A stretch of DNA of 64,000 nucleotides. Origin: Stappia sp. WLB 29 (lineage in GTDB: Bacteria; Pseudomonadota; Alphaproteobacteria; Rhizobiales; Stappiaceae). The stretch lies in assembly GCF_023507705.1 (NCBI RefSeq), contig NZ_JALBGD010000003.1, positions 407,230 to 471,229 of the forward strand. The letters are read 5' to 3'. The position numbers and the translations under genes are program-made. Each line of letters starts with the position of its first letter. The stretch's first letter is position 1. Below are positions 48,907 to 58,634 of the stretch, one piece after another. The notes below the pieces were generated by a model. It did no database searches. It was given only the letters and a program-made list of their open reading frames with translations, and was not told the DNA's origin.

Positions 48907-50487
48907 TCAGTCGCGCCAGAAGCGGCGGGCGCGTTGCGTCTCGTCCCACAGGGCGCGGGCGTTTTCGAAGGCATGGGCGGCACGCGCCTCGTGCCAGCCG
49001 AGCACGAAGCCGGCGGCAAGGGCGGTTTCCACCGGCGGCTTGCGGTCGACGGCGGCGACCATGCCGGCGAGCTTGCCGGCCATCACCACGTCGTTGAGAT
49101 AGCCGAAGACGTCCTGCAGCGTCTTGAGGCGGGCGAGGAACGGCTTGACCTTGCGCGCAGGCCAGGCCGAGCGGAAGAACTCCACCGCATAGCGCAGCTT
49201 CTTCAGCTCCTTGCGCAGGTCGTGGCGCTCCTCCAGCGTCAGTTCGTCCATGCGCGCGGCCAGCCGGGCCGCCGATTTCCAGCGTTTTTCCAGCGCCTCG
49301 ACCGCGAAGGCGCCGACGGTCGTATCGCCAGCGGCCTCCTCCTTGCCGTCCTCTTCGCCTTTGCGCCGACCGCCGCCATGGGCCAGCGCGCCGAGGCGGA
49401 ACAGCAGTTCATTGACGGCGGGGCCGGAGAGCTGCTCGCGCAGGGACCTGCGCGCGGCGCTGCGCGCGGCATCGACCCGGCGGGCGAGCCCGGCATCGTC
49501 GAGCAAGGCCGCATCCGGTCCGAGCCTGGCGACCGCCATGGCCGGCTCGACGATCTCGCCGACCAGCACGTCGAGATCGCGCAATTCGCCGACGGCAAGG
49601 GCAAGGTCGCGGGCGGCGGCATCCAGCTCCTTGCGCGTGCCGGGATCGAGCAACGGGTGATGCACCTTCAACGCGCTGCGCAACCGGCGCAGGCCGACGC
49701 GCAGCTGATGCGGGCCTTCGGGATCGTCGCTGTCGAGCACCGCGTCGCGGTTGCCGGCGATCTGGTCCATGCAGGACAGAAGAATGGCGCGAAAGGCCGG
49801 GCCGATGGCCGTGCCCGCCGCAAGGCTGGCTTCCGTCGCATTGACCGGGCCGGCGAGCGGTTGTTCCCCGGCGGCGAGCGCATAGCCGCGGCCGGCCTTG
49901 CTGAGGCGCGAGAAGCGGGCGTTGGCCAGGGCAGGAAGGCTGCCGGCGAGCGCGAAGAGCGCGGCGGGGTCGCCGGATTTCAGCTCCAGCTCGGCCTCGA
50001 ACAGGGCTTGCCGCCGCTCGCCGGCGACGATCTCGCCGGCATCCAGCGCCATCTCGATGGTGCTGCCGTCGCTTTCGCGGGTATAGATGCGGATCGTGCG
50101 GCGCATCGCGGTCTCGAAGACCGGCGCCAGGGGCTGACCGTCGATCAGCTTCCACAGGCCTTCGCGCATCGCCGGCTCGAGGATCAGGGTCAGGTCCGGC
50201 GCGGGGCCCGCGACCTCCGCCTCCGCCTCGCGCGGACGCGACATGCCGCCGGTGACGCCGGTGCCGGCCTTGACCGTCTGCACCCATTTGCGCCCGACCC
50301 GGCGGACCCGCAGCGACCACTTCGCCTTGCTCAGGGCCTGGTCCGGCGTGTCGAAATAGATCGAGCGCAGGGTGCGCGTCACCGCGCGCTCGGCGGCAAA
50401 GCCTTCGGGTGCCGGTGCTCCTTTCAGCCTCTGCTGACCGGCCTTCGCCAGCTCGAGCTTCAGCTCGACTTCCCGTTTCGCGCCCAT
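48907..50487 (-). CDS. CYTH and CHAD domain protein
   Basis: A 526-residue protein with an N-terminal CYTH triphosphate-tunnel domain (about 1-205) bearing the ExExK motif EVELK (6-10), and a C-terminal CHAD helical domain (about 225-515; HQLRVGLRRLRSALKV and HDLRKELKKLRYAVEFF carry the conserved His and basic residues). CYTH enzymes hydrolyse inorganic triphosphate and CHAD binds polyphosphate, so a role in polyphosphate metabolism is likely. The start at 50487 precedes the ExExK motif directly. No ppk gene is nearby. Confidence 0.92.
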   Translation of the reverse strand: MGAKREVELKLELAKAGQQRLKGAPAPEGFAAERAVTRTLRSIYFDTPDQALSKAKWSLRVRRVGRKWVQTVKAGTGVTGGMSRPREAEAEVAGPAPDLTLILEPAMREGLWKLIDGQPLAPVFETAMRRTIRIYTRESDGSTIEMALDAGEIVAGERRQALFEAELELKSGDPAALFALAGSLPALANARFSRLSKAGRGYALAAGEQPLAGPVNATEASLAAGTAIGPAFRAILLSCMDQIAGNRDAVLDSDDPEGPHQLRVGLRRLRSALKVHHPLLDPGTRKELDAAARDLALAVGELRDLDVLVGEIVEPAMAVARLGPDAALLDDAGLARRVDAARSAARRSLREQLSGPAVNELLFRLGALAHGGGRRKGEEDGKEEAAGDTTVGAFAVEALEKRWKSAARLAARMDELTLEERHDLRKELKKLRYAVEFFRSAWPARKVKPFLARLKTLQDVFGYLNDVVMAGKLAGMVAAVDRKPPVETALAAGFVLGWHEARAAHAFENARALWDETQRARRFWRD

Positions 50488-50689
50488 CGCCTCGCCCGTT
50501 GCAGTGTTCCGGCGGCTGCCAGTGTGCGGCACCCTTCGCGATGGCTCTAGCCGTTTTCCCGAAGCCTGTCCAGAAAAGCGCGCTGAGTGCGTCTTCGTTT
50601 GCCGGCTCAGTCCGTCTCGCGGAGCTTGAGGAGAAACGGGATCTGGTGTCTGGTTGCGGGCAGGGACGGCTGGCCGGGAGGAGACGGCG

Positions 50690-51217
50690 GTGGCGGTGAC
50701 CGAGTTCGAGAAGACGCGCTGGTTCCGCATCACGGCGCTGGCGACCGCCGTGGTGCTGGCGGGTATTGCGGTTGCGCTGGTCGTCGACAACCAGCGCCGG
50801 CAGGCGGCCTTGACCCATGTTCGGATCGCCGGCGGCGGCTTCCTGTTCTACTACCGGCTCGGCGAGATCCGCGCCGGCATCACGGTGATCGTGCAGAAGC
50901 CGACGCCGTCGCAATCGCGGCTGGTGGCGCGGTTCGAGAACCCGGCGGGCGGCGCGCCGGTGGAGGTGGAGACGCGGCTGCGCCACGGCGAGCAGCGCTA
51001 CGGGCTGGAAACGCCGCCGCTCACCGGTGTCGTCAAGGGCAGGCCCTATGCGGTCGAGCTGCGGCTCTACGACTATGGCGGGCGCGAGCCGATGGAGGTG
51101 CAGCACACCACCATCACCAGCGAGCTGGACGCGGACGCCTCGCCGAAGGGGCCGCTGACCGTGGGGCCGGGCTATCATCGCCCGCAGCAGGGGCCGCCGC
51201 AGCCGGCGCCTCAATAG
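50690..51217 (+). CDS. Uncharacterised single-helix exported protein
   Basis: About 175 residues with one N-terminal hydrophobic helix (about 13-35), a beta-rich middle and a Pro/Gln-rich C-terminus ending in PQPAPQ. I do not recognise the family. The start is GTG; GTG at 50690 (after GGGAGGAG) or 50696 are both possible. Codon use matches its neighbours, which supports a real gene. It is convergent with the aldolase gene, three bases apart. Confidence 0.65.
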   Translation: MAVTEFEKTRWFRITALATAVVLAGIAVALVVDNQRRQAALTHVRIAGGGFLFYYRLGEIRAGITVIVQKPTPSQSRLVARFENPAGGAPVEVETRLRHGEQRYGLETPPLTGVVKGRPYAVELRLYDYGGREPMEVQHTTITSELDADASPKGPLTVGPGYHRPQQGPPQPAPQ

Positions 51218-51220
51218 GGA

Positions 51221-51934
51221 TCAACCCCGCCGGCGCGGGGCCTCGACCGCGGGCACCTCGCCCGGCGCCAGTTCGCCCGTCTGGCGGCCGTAGCTGGCGA
51301 AGCGGGCGATGACCTCGTCCATCTCCGTGTCGGTGAGGATCGCCGGGTCGCCGGCGGTCAGGGCGATGGCGTATTGCCGGCACAGGGTCTCGATCTCGCC
51401 GGCGAGCCACAGCGCCTTGTCGAGGCCGGGGCCGAAGCAGATCATGCCGTGATTGGCGAGAAGACAGGCGCTGCGCCCCTCCAGCGCGGCCAGCATGGCG
51501 CGCGACAGATCGCGCGTGCCGAAGGTGGCGTAGTCGGCCGTGCGCAGGGTGCGCCCGCCGGCGACCGCGATCATGTAGTGGAAGGGCGGGATCTCGCGGC
51601 GCAGGCACGACATGGCCGTGGCATGGGGCGAATGGGTGTGGACGACGGCGCCGGCTGCGGGGCGGGTGGCGTAGATGTCGAAATGCATCCGCCACTCGGA
51701 CGAGGGCAGCCAGTCGCCGGAATAGCTTTCGTCCATGTGGACCTGGACCACCTGCTCGGGCTGCATCGCCTCGTAGGGAATGCCGGAGGGGGTGATCAGG
51801 AAGCCTTCGCCATGGCGCCGGCTGACATTGCCGGAGGTGCCCTGGTTGCGGCCGGAGGCGTTCATCTTCAGGCAGGCGTCGATGACGGCGCGACGGGCGG
51901 CAAGGTCTTCGCTTCGATTTTCGGGGGAAAGCAT
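51221..51934 (-). CDS. Class II aldolase/adducin family protein
   Basis: A 237-residue zinc-dependent class II aldolase fold (L-fuculose-1-phosphate aldolase/MtnB type). Zinc ligands are in VVHTHSPHATAM and LLANHGMICFG, with SGNVSRRHGEGFLITPSG in the substrate-binding segment. It could be a sugar-phosphate aldolase or a dehydratase such as MtnB; context does not decide. The ATG at 51934 has GAGGAGGA upstream. Confidence 0.88.
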   Translation of the reverse strand: MLSPENRSEDLAARRAVIDACLKMNASGRNQGTSGNVSRRHGEGFLITPSGIPYEAMQPEQVVQVHMDESYSGDWLPSSEWRMHFDIYATRPAAGAVVHTHSPHATAMSCLRREIPPFHYMIAVAGGRTLRTADYATFGTRDLSRAMLAALEGRSACLLANHGMICFGPGLDKALWLAGEIETLCRQYAIALTAGDPAILTDTEMDEVIARFASYGRQTGELAPGEVPAVEAPRRRG

Positions 51935-52016
51935 GGCGTCCTCCTCGTCCGTGTCCCCGCAAGAGGTGCAGAAGAAGGGCCCGCGAGGCAACCGGAAGGC
52001 AGTGCGAAAAGGAAAA

Positions 52017-52103
52017 TGGTGCCCCCGGTCCGACTCGAACGGACACTCCGGTTAGGGAAACGGATTTTGAATCCGTCGCGTCTACCAATTCCGCCACGGG
52101 GGC
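52017..52103 (-). tRNA. tRNA-Leu (CAA)
   Basis: An 87-base type II tRNA on the minus strand including an encoded CCA. The acceptor GCCCCCG (52103 downwards) pairs with CGGGGGC, the anticodon stem ACGGA/TCCGT encloses the loop TTCAAAA with anticodon CAA, a long variable arm follows, and GTTCGAGTC is the T loop. D-loop bases TTGGTAGACG are typical for leucine tRNA. Confidence 0.97.
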
Positions 52104-52242
52104 CCGCGGGAAACGGCGCGATCATAGCCGCAGCGCTTGCCCCGTCAATTGAAACATGACGTCTGTCCCGTGCCGGATCGCGGTCACTGCGCCGCAGCGG
52201 AAGTCGGATGACAAGGGCCGCGCTTCCGGCTAATGAGGCGAC

Positions 52243-52821
52243 ATGTTGCGCCGCCTCTACGATTGGACCATGTCGCTCGCCTCGGGCCGCCACGCACCGG
52301 CGGCGCTCGGGGCCGTGTCCTTTGCCGAAAGCTCGTTCTTTCCGATCCCGCCGGACATCCTGCTGATCCCGATGGTGATCGCGCAGCGCTCGAAGGCGTT
52401 CGCCTATGCGACGCTGTGCACGGCGACCTCGGTGCTGGGCGGGGCGGCGGGCTACGCCATCGGCGCCTTCCTGTTCCTGCAGCTGGCCGAGCCGATCCTC
52501 GCCTTCTACGGCTATCTCGACAAGTTCGAGACCTTCCGCGGCAATTTCAACGAATACGGCGCCTGGATCGTCTTCATCGCCGGCGTGACGCCCTTTCCTT
52601 ACAAGGTGATCACCATCGCCAGCGGCGCCACGGGGCTGAGCCTGCCGGTGTTCATGGTGGCGAGCGTGCTGGCGCGGGGCCTGCGCTTCTTCGCCGTCGC
52701 CGGCCTGCTCTACCTGTTCGGGCCGCCGATCCGCACCTTCATCGAGCAGCGGCTCGGCCTGATGTTCACGATCTTCGTGATTGGCCTTGTCGGCGGCTTC
52801 GCGCTAATCCGCTTCCTGTGA
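52243..52821 (+). CDS. YqaA family DedA-like membrane protein
   Basis: A 192-residue membrane protein of the SNARE-associated/DedA superfamily, YqaA branch. FAESSFFPIPPDILLIPM (about 27-44) is the characteristic re-entrant helix start, and GVTPFPYKVITIASGATG (about 116-133) carries the conserved family Pro/Tyr/Lys. DedA proteins act in phospholipid flipping and membrane homeostasis; the substrate here is unknown. It is followed by dsbB at 15 bases. Confidence 0.9.
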   Translation: MLRRLYDWTMSLASGRHAPAALGAVSFAESSFFPIPPDILLIPMVIAQRSKAFAYATLCTATSVLGGAAGYAIGAFLFLQLAEPILAFYGYLDKFETFRGNFNEYGAWIVFIAGVTPFPYKVITIASGATGLSLPVFMVASVLARGLRFFAVAGLLYLFGPPIRTFIEQRLGLMFTIFVIGLVGGFALIRFL

Positions 52822-52836
52822 AACCGAGGCGGTGAG

Positions 52837-53361
52837 ATGAGCGACCCCGCAAGAACGTCCCGGCAGCTGGTGATGCTGCTGATCGCCGGAGGCCTGGCCT
52901 CGATCCTGACGGCCTGGGGCTTCCAGCTGATCGGCGGCTACGTGCCCTGCAAGCTGTGTCTCGAACAGCGCATTCCCTACTATGTCGGCCTGCCGCTGGC
53001 CCTGCTGGCGCTCCTTGTCATGCTGCGCGGGGCGCCGGCGCGAGGCCGGCTGGTGGTGACGATCCTGCTGCTTGCGGTCGCGGCCGTCTTCGCCTGGGGC
53101 GCGGGCATCGGCGGCTATCAGGCGGGCGCGGAATGGGGCTTTTGGGCCGGCCCTGCGGATTGCGGCGGCGGCGGAGGAATGCCCGATTCGGCCGCCAACA
53201 TGCTGAACGCGCTGCGCTCCACCCGCGTGGTGAGCTGCACCGAGGCGAGCTGGCGGATGTTCGGCCTGTCGTTTGCGGGATGGAATGCGGTGATCTCGGC
53301 TGGCATCGCCGTGCTGGCGCTCGGCGCCGCCTGGACGTGGCGGCGCGGGAGCGCGGCGTGA
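52837..53361 (+). CDS. dsbB: Disulfide bond formation protein DsbB family
   Basis: A 174-residue four-helix inner-membrane protein that reoxidises DsbA and passes electrons to quinone. The first periplasmic cysteine pair is PCKLC (Cys38, Cys41); a second pair is Cys109 in PADCGGGG and Cys134 in VVSCTE, as in alphaproteobacterial members. The stop overlaps the GTG of the next small gene by four bases (53358-53361), suggesting coupled translation. Confidence 0.9.
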   Translation: MSDPARTSRQLVMLLIAGGLASILTAWGFQLIGGYVPCKLCLEQRIPYYVGLPLALLALLVMLRGAPARGRLVVTILLLAVAAVFAWGAGIGGYQAGAEWGFWAGPADCGGGGGMPDSAANMLNALRSTRVVSCTEASWRMFGLSFAGWNAVISAGIAVLALGAAWTWRRGSAA

Positions 53362-53615
53362 GCGGCGGGGACCCGCGCGAGGACGAGCGCCGGCGCGAGG
53401 CGCAGTCGGTGCTCGACCGGGCCGAGCGCGAAAGCGAGACCGTGCTGCGCACCACCTTCGAGGGCGCCCACAAGCGCACGGGCGCGCCCGTCGACGAGGA
53501 CGATCCCATCGAGCGGCTCGGCCGCAAGATCGGCCGCGGCGCGGGCGCGGTCTTCGCGCTGGGCCTTGTGGTCTATCTCATCTGGACCTACCTCCTCTCC
53601 CCGGTGGCGAATTAG
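53358..53615 (+). CDS. Small membrane protein downstream of dsbB, unknown function
   Basis: 85 residues with a charged, Arg/Glu-rich N-terminal half and one C-terminal helix (about 63-80). It starts with GTG overlapping the dsbB stop by four bases (GTGA). The overlap and its charged-plus-helix layout suggest a partner of DsbB, but I do not recognise the family. Confidence 0.65.
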   Translation: MSGGDPREDERRREAQSVLDRAERESETVLRTTFEGAHKRTGAPVDEDDPIERLGRKIGRGAGAVFALGLVVYLIWTYLLSPVAN

Positions 53616-53629
53616 GGGAGAAGCGGACG

Positions 53630-54064
53630 ATGGGATCTCGCGCGGCCGGTAACGAACGCAGCAGCTGGGCGGGCCTGGCGGCGCCGGATCTGGCCGAATT
53701 CGAGCGGATCGCGGTCGCGGCCTTCGAGGAGCTTCCCCCCGAATTCCGCGAGCTGTGCGGCGAGATCGAGATCCGGGTGGCGGACTTCGCCGACGACGAG
53801 GCGCTCGAGTCGGTCGGCGTCGAGGATCCGTTCGAGCTGATGGGCCTGTTCGAGGGAATCGGACTGGCGCAGGGCGGGGCGGAGGCCTTCAGCGGCCGCA
53901 TGCCGAACCGGGTCTGGCTCTATCGCCGCGCCATCCTCGACTACTGGTGCGCCTATGACGAGCCGCTGGGCGGCGTCATCGCGCATGTGCTGATCCATGA
54001 GCTCGGCCACCATTTCGGCCTGTCGGACGACGACATGGAGGCCATCGAGGCGGCGGCCGACTGA
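53630..54064 (+). CDS. Minimal zincin-like metallopeptidase
   Basis: A 144-residue protein of the short metallopeptidase family found in actinobacteria and proteobacteria. The zinc-binding helix HVLIHELGHHFGLSDDDM contains HExxHxxxxxD with His123, Glu124, His127 and the acidic third ligand. The rest (PPEFRELCGEIEIRVADFAD) is typical of the family. No signal peptide. Substrates are unknown. The start at 53630 follows GGGGAGAAG. Confidence 0.87.
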   Translation: MGSRAAGNERSSWAGLAAPDLAEFERIAVAAFEELPPEFRELCGEIEIRVADFADDEALESVGVEDPFELMGLFEGIGLAQGGAEAFSGRMPNRVWLYRRAILDYWCAYDEPLGGVIAHVLIHELGHHFGLSDDDMEAIEAAAD

Positions 54065-54106
54065 GCGCCGGCCGCCCCGATATCCGTTTCCAGACACCCA
54101 TCCGGT

Positions 54107-55291
54107 TCAGGCAGCGGGAAGCAAGGCGTCCTCGAAGGTCTTGCCGATCGCCCGGCGCGCCATCATGTGCGAGCGCGGGTGGTTGATGCTGTCGACGGCA
54201 AGCAGGCGGCCGCCGCCGAGATAGGCGACGAAGAAGGAGCCGGAGGCGGGATCGCCGAAGGTGCGCGCCTCGTCGTGGTCCTGCGACAGGCCGGCGATCT
54301 GCAGCTTGACCGCATACTGGTCGGACCAGAACCACGGCACCGGGTCGTAATGCACCTCCTGGCCGAGGATCGAGGCGGCGACGGCCTTGGCCTGGTCGAT
54401 GGCGTTCTGCACGCTCTCCAGGCGGATCGAGCGGCCGTAGAGGGCGGAGCGGAAGCGGGTGCAGTCGCCGGCCGCATGGATCAGCGGATCGGAGGTGAGC
54501 CCGGCATCGTCGACGAGAATGCCGTCGCCGGTGCCGAGGCCGCAGGCGGCCGCCAGCTCGTCGTTGGGCACCGCACCGACGGCGACCAGCGCGATGTCGC
54601 AGGGAACCTCGCCGCCGCCGGCCAGCTGCACGCCGGTGACGCGCTCGCTCCCGGAAAAGCCGGTGATGCCGGTGTCGAGCATCAGCTGTACGCCCTTATC
54701 CGCATGCAGCTGCTGGAACCAGGCGGAAACAGTGGGCGAGACCACCCGCTTCATCACCCGGTCCTGCGCCTCGACGACGGTGACCTCGTGGCCCATGGTG
54801 CGGGCGACGGCGGCGACCTCCAGCCCGATATAGCCGCCGCCGATAATGGCCACACGGCCGGGCGCGCGCAGCAGCGGGCGCATCGCCTCGACGTCGGAAA
54901 TCTTGCGCAAGGTGACGACGCCGGCCAGCTCGGCGCCGGCGATCGGCAGGGCGCGGGGCCGGGTGCCGGTGGCGATGATCAGCCGCTCGTAGGGAAGCTG
55001 CTCGCCGCCGGTAAGCAGGACGGCCCGCATGTCGCGGTCGATGGCCTCGACCGCCTTGCCGAAATGGCAGTCGATGGCGTTCTGCTCGTAGAAGCCGAGC
55101 GGGCGCAGGTGCAGTGCCTCGTCGTCGATCTCGCCGGCAAGGTGCTTCTTCGACAGGGGCGGGCGCTGGTAGGGCGGATGCGGCTCCTCGCCGACAAGGG
55201 CGATGCGGCCGCCGAAGCCGCCGGTGCGCAGCGACTGGACGGCCTGGGCGCCGGCCTGGCCCGCTCCGACGATGACGATGCTGTCCTGCAT
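54107..55291 (-). CDS. FAD-dependent NAD(P)H:ferredoxin-type reductase
   Basis: A 394-residue reductase of the rhodocoxin/putidaredoxin reductase type. It has an N-terminal FAD-binding IVGAGQAGAQAV (5-16), ATGTRPRALP, a second dinucleotide motif AIIGGGYIGLEVAA (about 147-160) for NADH, HAAGDCTRF and a C-terminal reductase domain. Such enzymes pass electrons from NADH to a [2Fe-2S] ferredoxin and on to a P450 or dioxygenase. No ferredoxin or oxygenase gene is next to it. The start at 55291 leaves a full FAD motif. Confidence 0.9.
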   Translation of the reverse strand: MQDSIVIVGAGQAGAQAVQSLRTGGFGGRIALVGEEPHPPYQRPPLSKKHLAGEIDDEALHLRPLGFYEQNAIDCHFGKAVEAIDRDMRAVLLTGGEQLPYERLIIATGTRPRALPIAGAELAGVVTLRKISDVEAMRPLLRAPGRVAIIGGGYIGLEVAAVARTMGHEVTVVEAQDRVMKRVVSPTVSAWFQQLHADKGVQLMLDTGITGFSGSERVTGVQLAGGGEVPCDIALVAVGAVPNDELAAACGLGTGDGILVDDAGLTSDPLIHAAGDCTRFRSALYGRSIRLESVQNAIDQAKAVAASILGQEVHYDPVPWFWSDQYAVKLQIAGLSQDHDEARTFGDPASGSFFVAYLGGGRLLAVDSINHPRSHMMARRAIGKTFEDALLPAA

Positions 55292-55536
55292 GGGAATTCC
55301 TTCGGCAATCTGGCGTAGGGCCGGCCTGCGGCCCGGTTTCTCCGCGAGGCTTCTCGACGAGCTTTGCTGCGAGGTCGGCGGGGAGCCGGCGGCCGTCGCG
55401 CGCGGCTGGCGGGAACGGCGCGGGCGGCGGTTCGTCTGCCCGTGCCGTCGTTCGGTCTGCACGCGTTATGTGGCGAGATTGCCGACGGTGGCAATAGGGG
55501 GCGTTGCCGGAGGAGGAGAGCCGGAGCGGCGCACCG

Positions 55537-57549
55537 TCAGGCGGCGCGCACGCTCTCCAGGAACGTACCGATCTCCTTGCGCAGCAGGCGGGCCTGCTCG
55601 CCCAGCGTGCCGGACAGGTCTCCGACCATGGCGCCGGTGCCGCGGGCATGGTCGGTGGCGCCGGACACCCGGCCCATCGCCTCGGCCCCGGTGCTGGAGC
55701 GCTCCGAAGCCCGGGCGACATTCTCGGTGATCTCGCGCAGGGCGATGCTCTGCTGGCCGACGGCGGCGGCGACCGAACCGGCGATCTCGTTCATTTGGAC
55801 GATGATCTGCTCGACGTCGCCGATGGCCATGACCGCGCTGGCGGAGGCCTGCTGGATCGCCTCCACCTGCTGGGCGATGTCCTGGGTGGCCTGGCCGGTC
55901 TGGCTGGCCAGTTCCTTGACCTCGGCGGCGACGACCGCGAAGCCGCGGCCGTGCTCGCCGGCGCGGGCCGCCTCGATGGTGGCGTTGAGCGCCAGGAGGT
56001 TGGTCTGCTCGGCAATGTCGCGGATGAGGCCCATGACCTGGCCGATCCGGTCGGCGGTGCGCGACAGGGCGCTCATGCTGGCGCCGGTGTCGCGGGCGCT
56101 GGCGACGGCTTTTTCCGCAACCTGCGTCGAGCGGTTCGCCTGGTCGGCGATCTCGGCGATGGAGACGTTGAGCTCCTCGGAGGCGGAGGCCGCCGAGGTG
56201 ACGCTGTCGGCCGCGACCTGCACCGCATTGCCGGCGGTCGCCGCTTCCTCGGCCGCGCGCCCGGCCGCCTGATCGAGCGCGCCGGAGGCGCCCGCAAGCT
56301 CCTCGGCGGCGCCGTCGAGGCGCGAGAGGGCGTCGCCGACGGTCGCCTCGAAACCGGCGATCAACTGGTCGAGATGGCGCATGCGGCGGTCGCGGGCGGC
56401 GTTTTCCGCCTCCTGGGCGGCGGCAAGCTCGCTGCGCTCCAGCGCGTTGTCGCGGAAGACGGCGACGCTGGCGGCCATCGCGTCGAGTTCGGTGCGTCCG
56501 CGCGCTTCCGGCAGGTCGATGTCGGTCTCGCCGGCAGCCAGCCGGTCCATCGCAAGGCGCAGGGCGGCGAGCGGGCCGGAGATCGAGGCGCCGATGACGA
56601 GGCCGGCCAGAAGCAGCACGGCGACCGTGAGGCCCATGATCGCCAGCATGGTCATGGCCGCAACGGAACGGCCCTGGTCGAGGGCGCTCGATGCCTCGGC
56701 CTGGCCGCTTTCGGCGGCGGCCTGAAGCTGGGCGAGATAGGGCGGCAGCACGTCGAAGAAGGCTTCGAGCTTTTCCACCAGCGCCGTGTGCTCGCCGCCG
56801 GCGCCGGTATAGGTGTCGAAGGCCTCGCGATAGGCGGTGAGGAAGCCGGTCAGCTCGGTGCTCGCCGCCTCGTCGAGCTTGGCCCGGGAGAGCGCGCGCT
56901 CGACGCGGGCGGCGGCGACCTCGAAACCGCCGAGGTTCACGTCGCTGCGGTCGAGCAGATAGGCCTTCTCGCTGCGCTGCAGGTCGACGCCGGCAAAGGC
57001 CAGCCGCTCGGTCTCGGGACCGCGCTTGAAGCGGGCCAGCTTCTGGACGCCCGCGACCAGGGCATCGCCATTGACGGTCAGCGCGCCGCGCGCACCGTCC
57101 TCGCCGCCTGCAAGGCCGAGGCGCTGCTGCACCGAATGCAGGTCGCGGAACGTCGCCTCGATGTTGTCGAGCGCAAGGGCGACCTGGTCGATTTCCGAGG
57201 CATAGGGCGCGGCGACGGCAAGGCCGCGCACCGCGTCGAGCTGGCCGCGCGCCGAGGCGATCTCGGACGTGAAGGACTGGTAGAGAGCGGCAGAAGGGGC
57301 GGCGAGATAGCTCTTTTCGGTAACGCGCATGGTACCGGCCGCGGTGGAGAGATCCGCGACGGTGCCGGCAAGGTCGGAAAAGCCCTCGGCCCGTGCGAAG
57401 GCGCTTTCGACGCTGGCCTGACTCCACCAGAAGACGCCGCCGATGGCGGCAAGGCCGGTCATGGTGACGGCGATCAGAAGAAAAATCCTGATGCGCACGG
57501 ACAGTCGGCCGACTAAAGTCGATACCGACGCGAAACCTCGAAATTGCAT
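55537..57549 (-). CDS. Methyl-accepting chemotaxis protein with large periplasmic ligand domain
   Basis: A 670-residue chemoreceptor. Helix TM1 lies about 22-45, a helical ligand-binding region of about 250 residues follows and resembles an HBM (helical bimodular) domain, TM2 is about 295-320, then a HAMP domain and a C-terminal signalling domain with the conserved hairpin region [20 protein letters not shown]. There is no CheR/CheB-binding pentapeptide at the C-terminus (ends ESVRAA). The second ATG (57549) is preferred because GAGG is then at normal distance; the first (57558) would add three residues. Confidence 0.9.
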   Translation of the reverse strand: MQFRGFASVSTLVGRLSVRIRIFLLIAVTMTGLAAIGGVFWWSQASVESAFARAEGFSDLAGTVADLSTAAGTMRVTEKSYLAAPSAALYQSFTSEIASARGQLDAVRGLAVAAPYASEIDQVALALDNIEATFRDLHSVQQRLGLAGGEDGARGALTVNGDALVAGVQKLARFKRGPETERLAFAGVDLQRSEKAYLLDRSDVNLGGFEVAAARVERALSRAKLDEAASTELTGFLTAYREAFDTYTGAGGEHTALVEKLEAFFDVLPPYLAQLQAAAESGQAEASSALDQGRSVAAMTMLAIMGLTVAVLLLAGLVIGASISGPLAALRLAMDRLAAGETDIDLPEARGRTELDAMAASVAVFRDNALERSELAAAQEAENAARDRRMRHLDQLIAGFEATVGDALSRLDGAAEELAGASGALDQAAGRAAEEAATAGNAVQVAADSVTSAASASEELNVSIAEIADQANRSTQVAEKAVASARDTGASMSALSRTADRIGQVMGLIRDIAEQTNLLALNATIEAARAGEHGRGFAVVAAEVKELASQTGQATQDIAQQVEAIQQASASAVMAIGDVEQIIVQMNEIAGSVAAAVGQQSIALREITENVARASERSSTGAEAMGRVSGATDHARGTGAMVGDLSGTLGEQARLLRKEIGTFLESVRAA

Positions 57550-57722
57550 CACTGGCATACCTCGACTGGTCAGTCCCTACCTTGCGCAAAAGTCCATCAG
57601 CAAAGTTAACATTCCACTGACCGCCGGGCGCCGCGGTGCCCATATTTGGTCTTCGGCGTAAAATGCCGCAGGGTTCGCCATTGCCCCCGCCGCCTTCCGC
57701 AACGTTCTGAACTGGATCTCCC

Positions 57723-58619
57723 GTGCGCTCGTTCTTCGACAAGGCCGTTCCCGGCATCTTCGTCCTGCTGTGGTCGACCGGCTTCATCGGCTCCAAGCTG
57801 GGCGCGCCGCATATCGAGCCCTTCGTCTTCCTGACGATCCGCTTCGCGCTGGTTCTGCCGGTGATGCTGGCGCTGGCCGTGATGCTGCGCGCGACATGGC
57901 CGCGGCGGGGGACGGACTGGGCGCATTGCTTCGTCGCCGGGATGCTGATCCACGGCGTCTATCTGGGCGGCATCTTCTACGCCATCGACAACGGCATGCC
58001 GGCGGGCGTGACCGCGCTGTTCCTGGGGCTGCAACCGCTGCTGACGGCGCTGCTGGCTGGGCCGGTGCTGGGCGAGAGCGTGGCGCCGCGCCACTGGCTG
58101 GGGCTGGCCGTCGGCGCCCTCGGCCTGCTGCTGGTGGTGGTCCCGCGCCTCGCGGGGGCGGAGACGGCGGGTTTTTCGACGGTCAACGTGCTGGCCTGCC
58201 TTGCCGCGGCGGCCGGCATTGCCGTCGGCACGATCTACCAGAAGCGGTTCGTGGTCGGCATCGACCTGATCCCGGGCACGCTGGTGCAGTATTTCGGTGC
58301 GCTGGCGCTGGTCATGCCGCTGTCGATGCTGGAGGACTGGCAGATCGCCTGGACCGGCGAGCTGGTCGTCGCCATGACCTGGCTGGTCCTGGTGCTGTCG
58401 ATCGGGGCGATCCTGCTCTTGATGGTCCTGATCAAGCGGGGCAGCGCCTCGCGGGTGTCGAGCCTGTTCTACCTGGCGCCGGTGGCCACCGCGGTGGAGG
58501 GCTACCTGCTGTTCGGCGAGACGCTGTCCCTGGTGCAGGTGGCGGGCGCGGCGCTGGTGATCGGCGCGCTGCTGATCATCCGCGAGCGGCGGATCGGCAC
58601 GCGGCGCACGCCGGCCTGA
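57723..58619 (+). CDS. EamA/DMT superfamily transporter
   Basis: A 298-residue, ten-helix transporter made of two EamA repeats. LLWSTGFIGSKLGAP and ETLSLVQVAGAALVIGALL are typical beginnings and ends of the fold. Substrates are usually amino acids or metabolites for efflux, not determined here. The start is GTG at 57723. It is divergent from the chemoreceptor gene, 173 bases away, and convergent with the YihY gene. Confidence 0.88.
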   Translation: MRSFFDKAVPGIFVLLWSTGFIGSKLGAPHIEPFVFLTIRFALVLPVMLALAVMLRATWPRRGTDWAHCFVAGMLIHGVYLGGIFYAIDNGMPAGVTALFLGLQPLLTALLAGPVLGESVAPRHWLGLAVGALGLLLVVVPRLAGAETAGFSTVNVLACLAAAAGIAVGTIYQKRFVVGIDLIPGTLVQYFGALALVMPLSMLEDWQIAWTGELVVAMTWLVLVLSIGAILLLMVLIKRGSASRVSSLFYLAPVATAVEGYLLFGETLSLVQVAGAALVIGALLIIRERRIGTRRTPA

Positions 58620-58634
58620 GGCAGCGCCGTTCCG

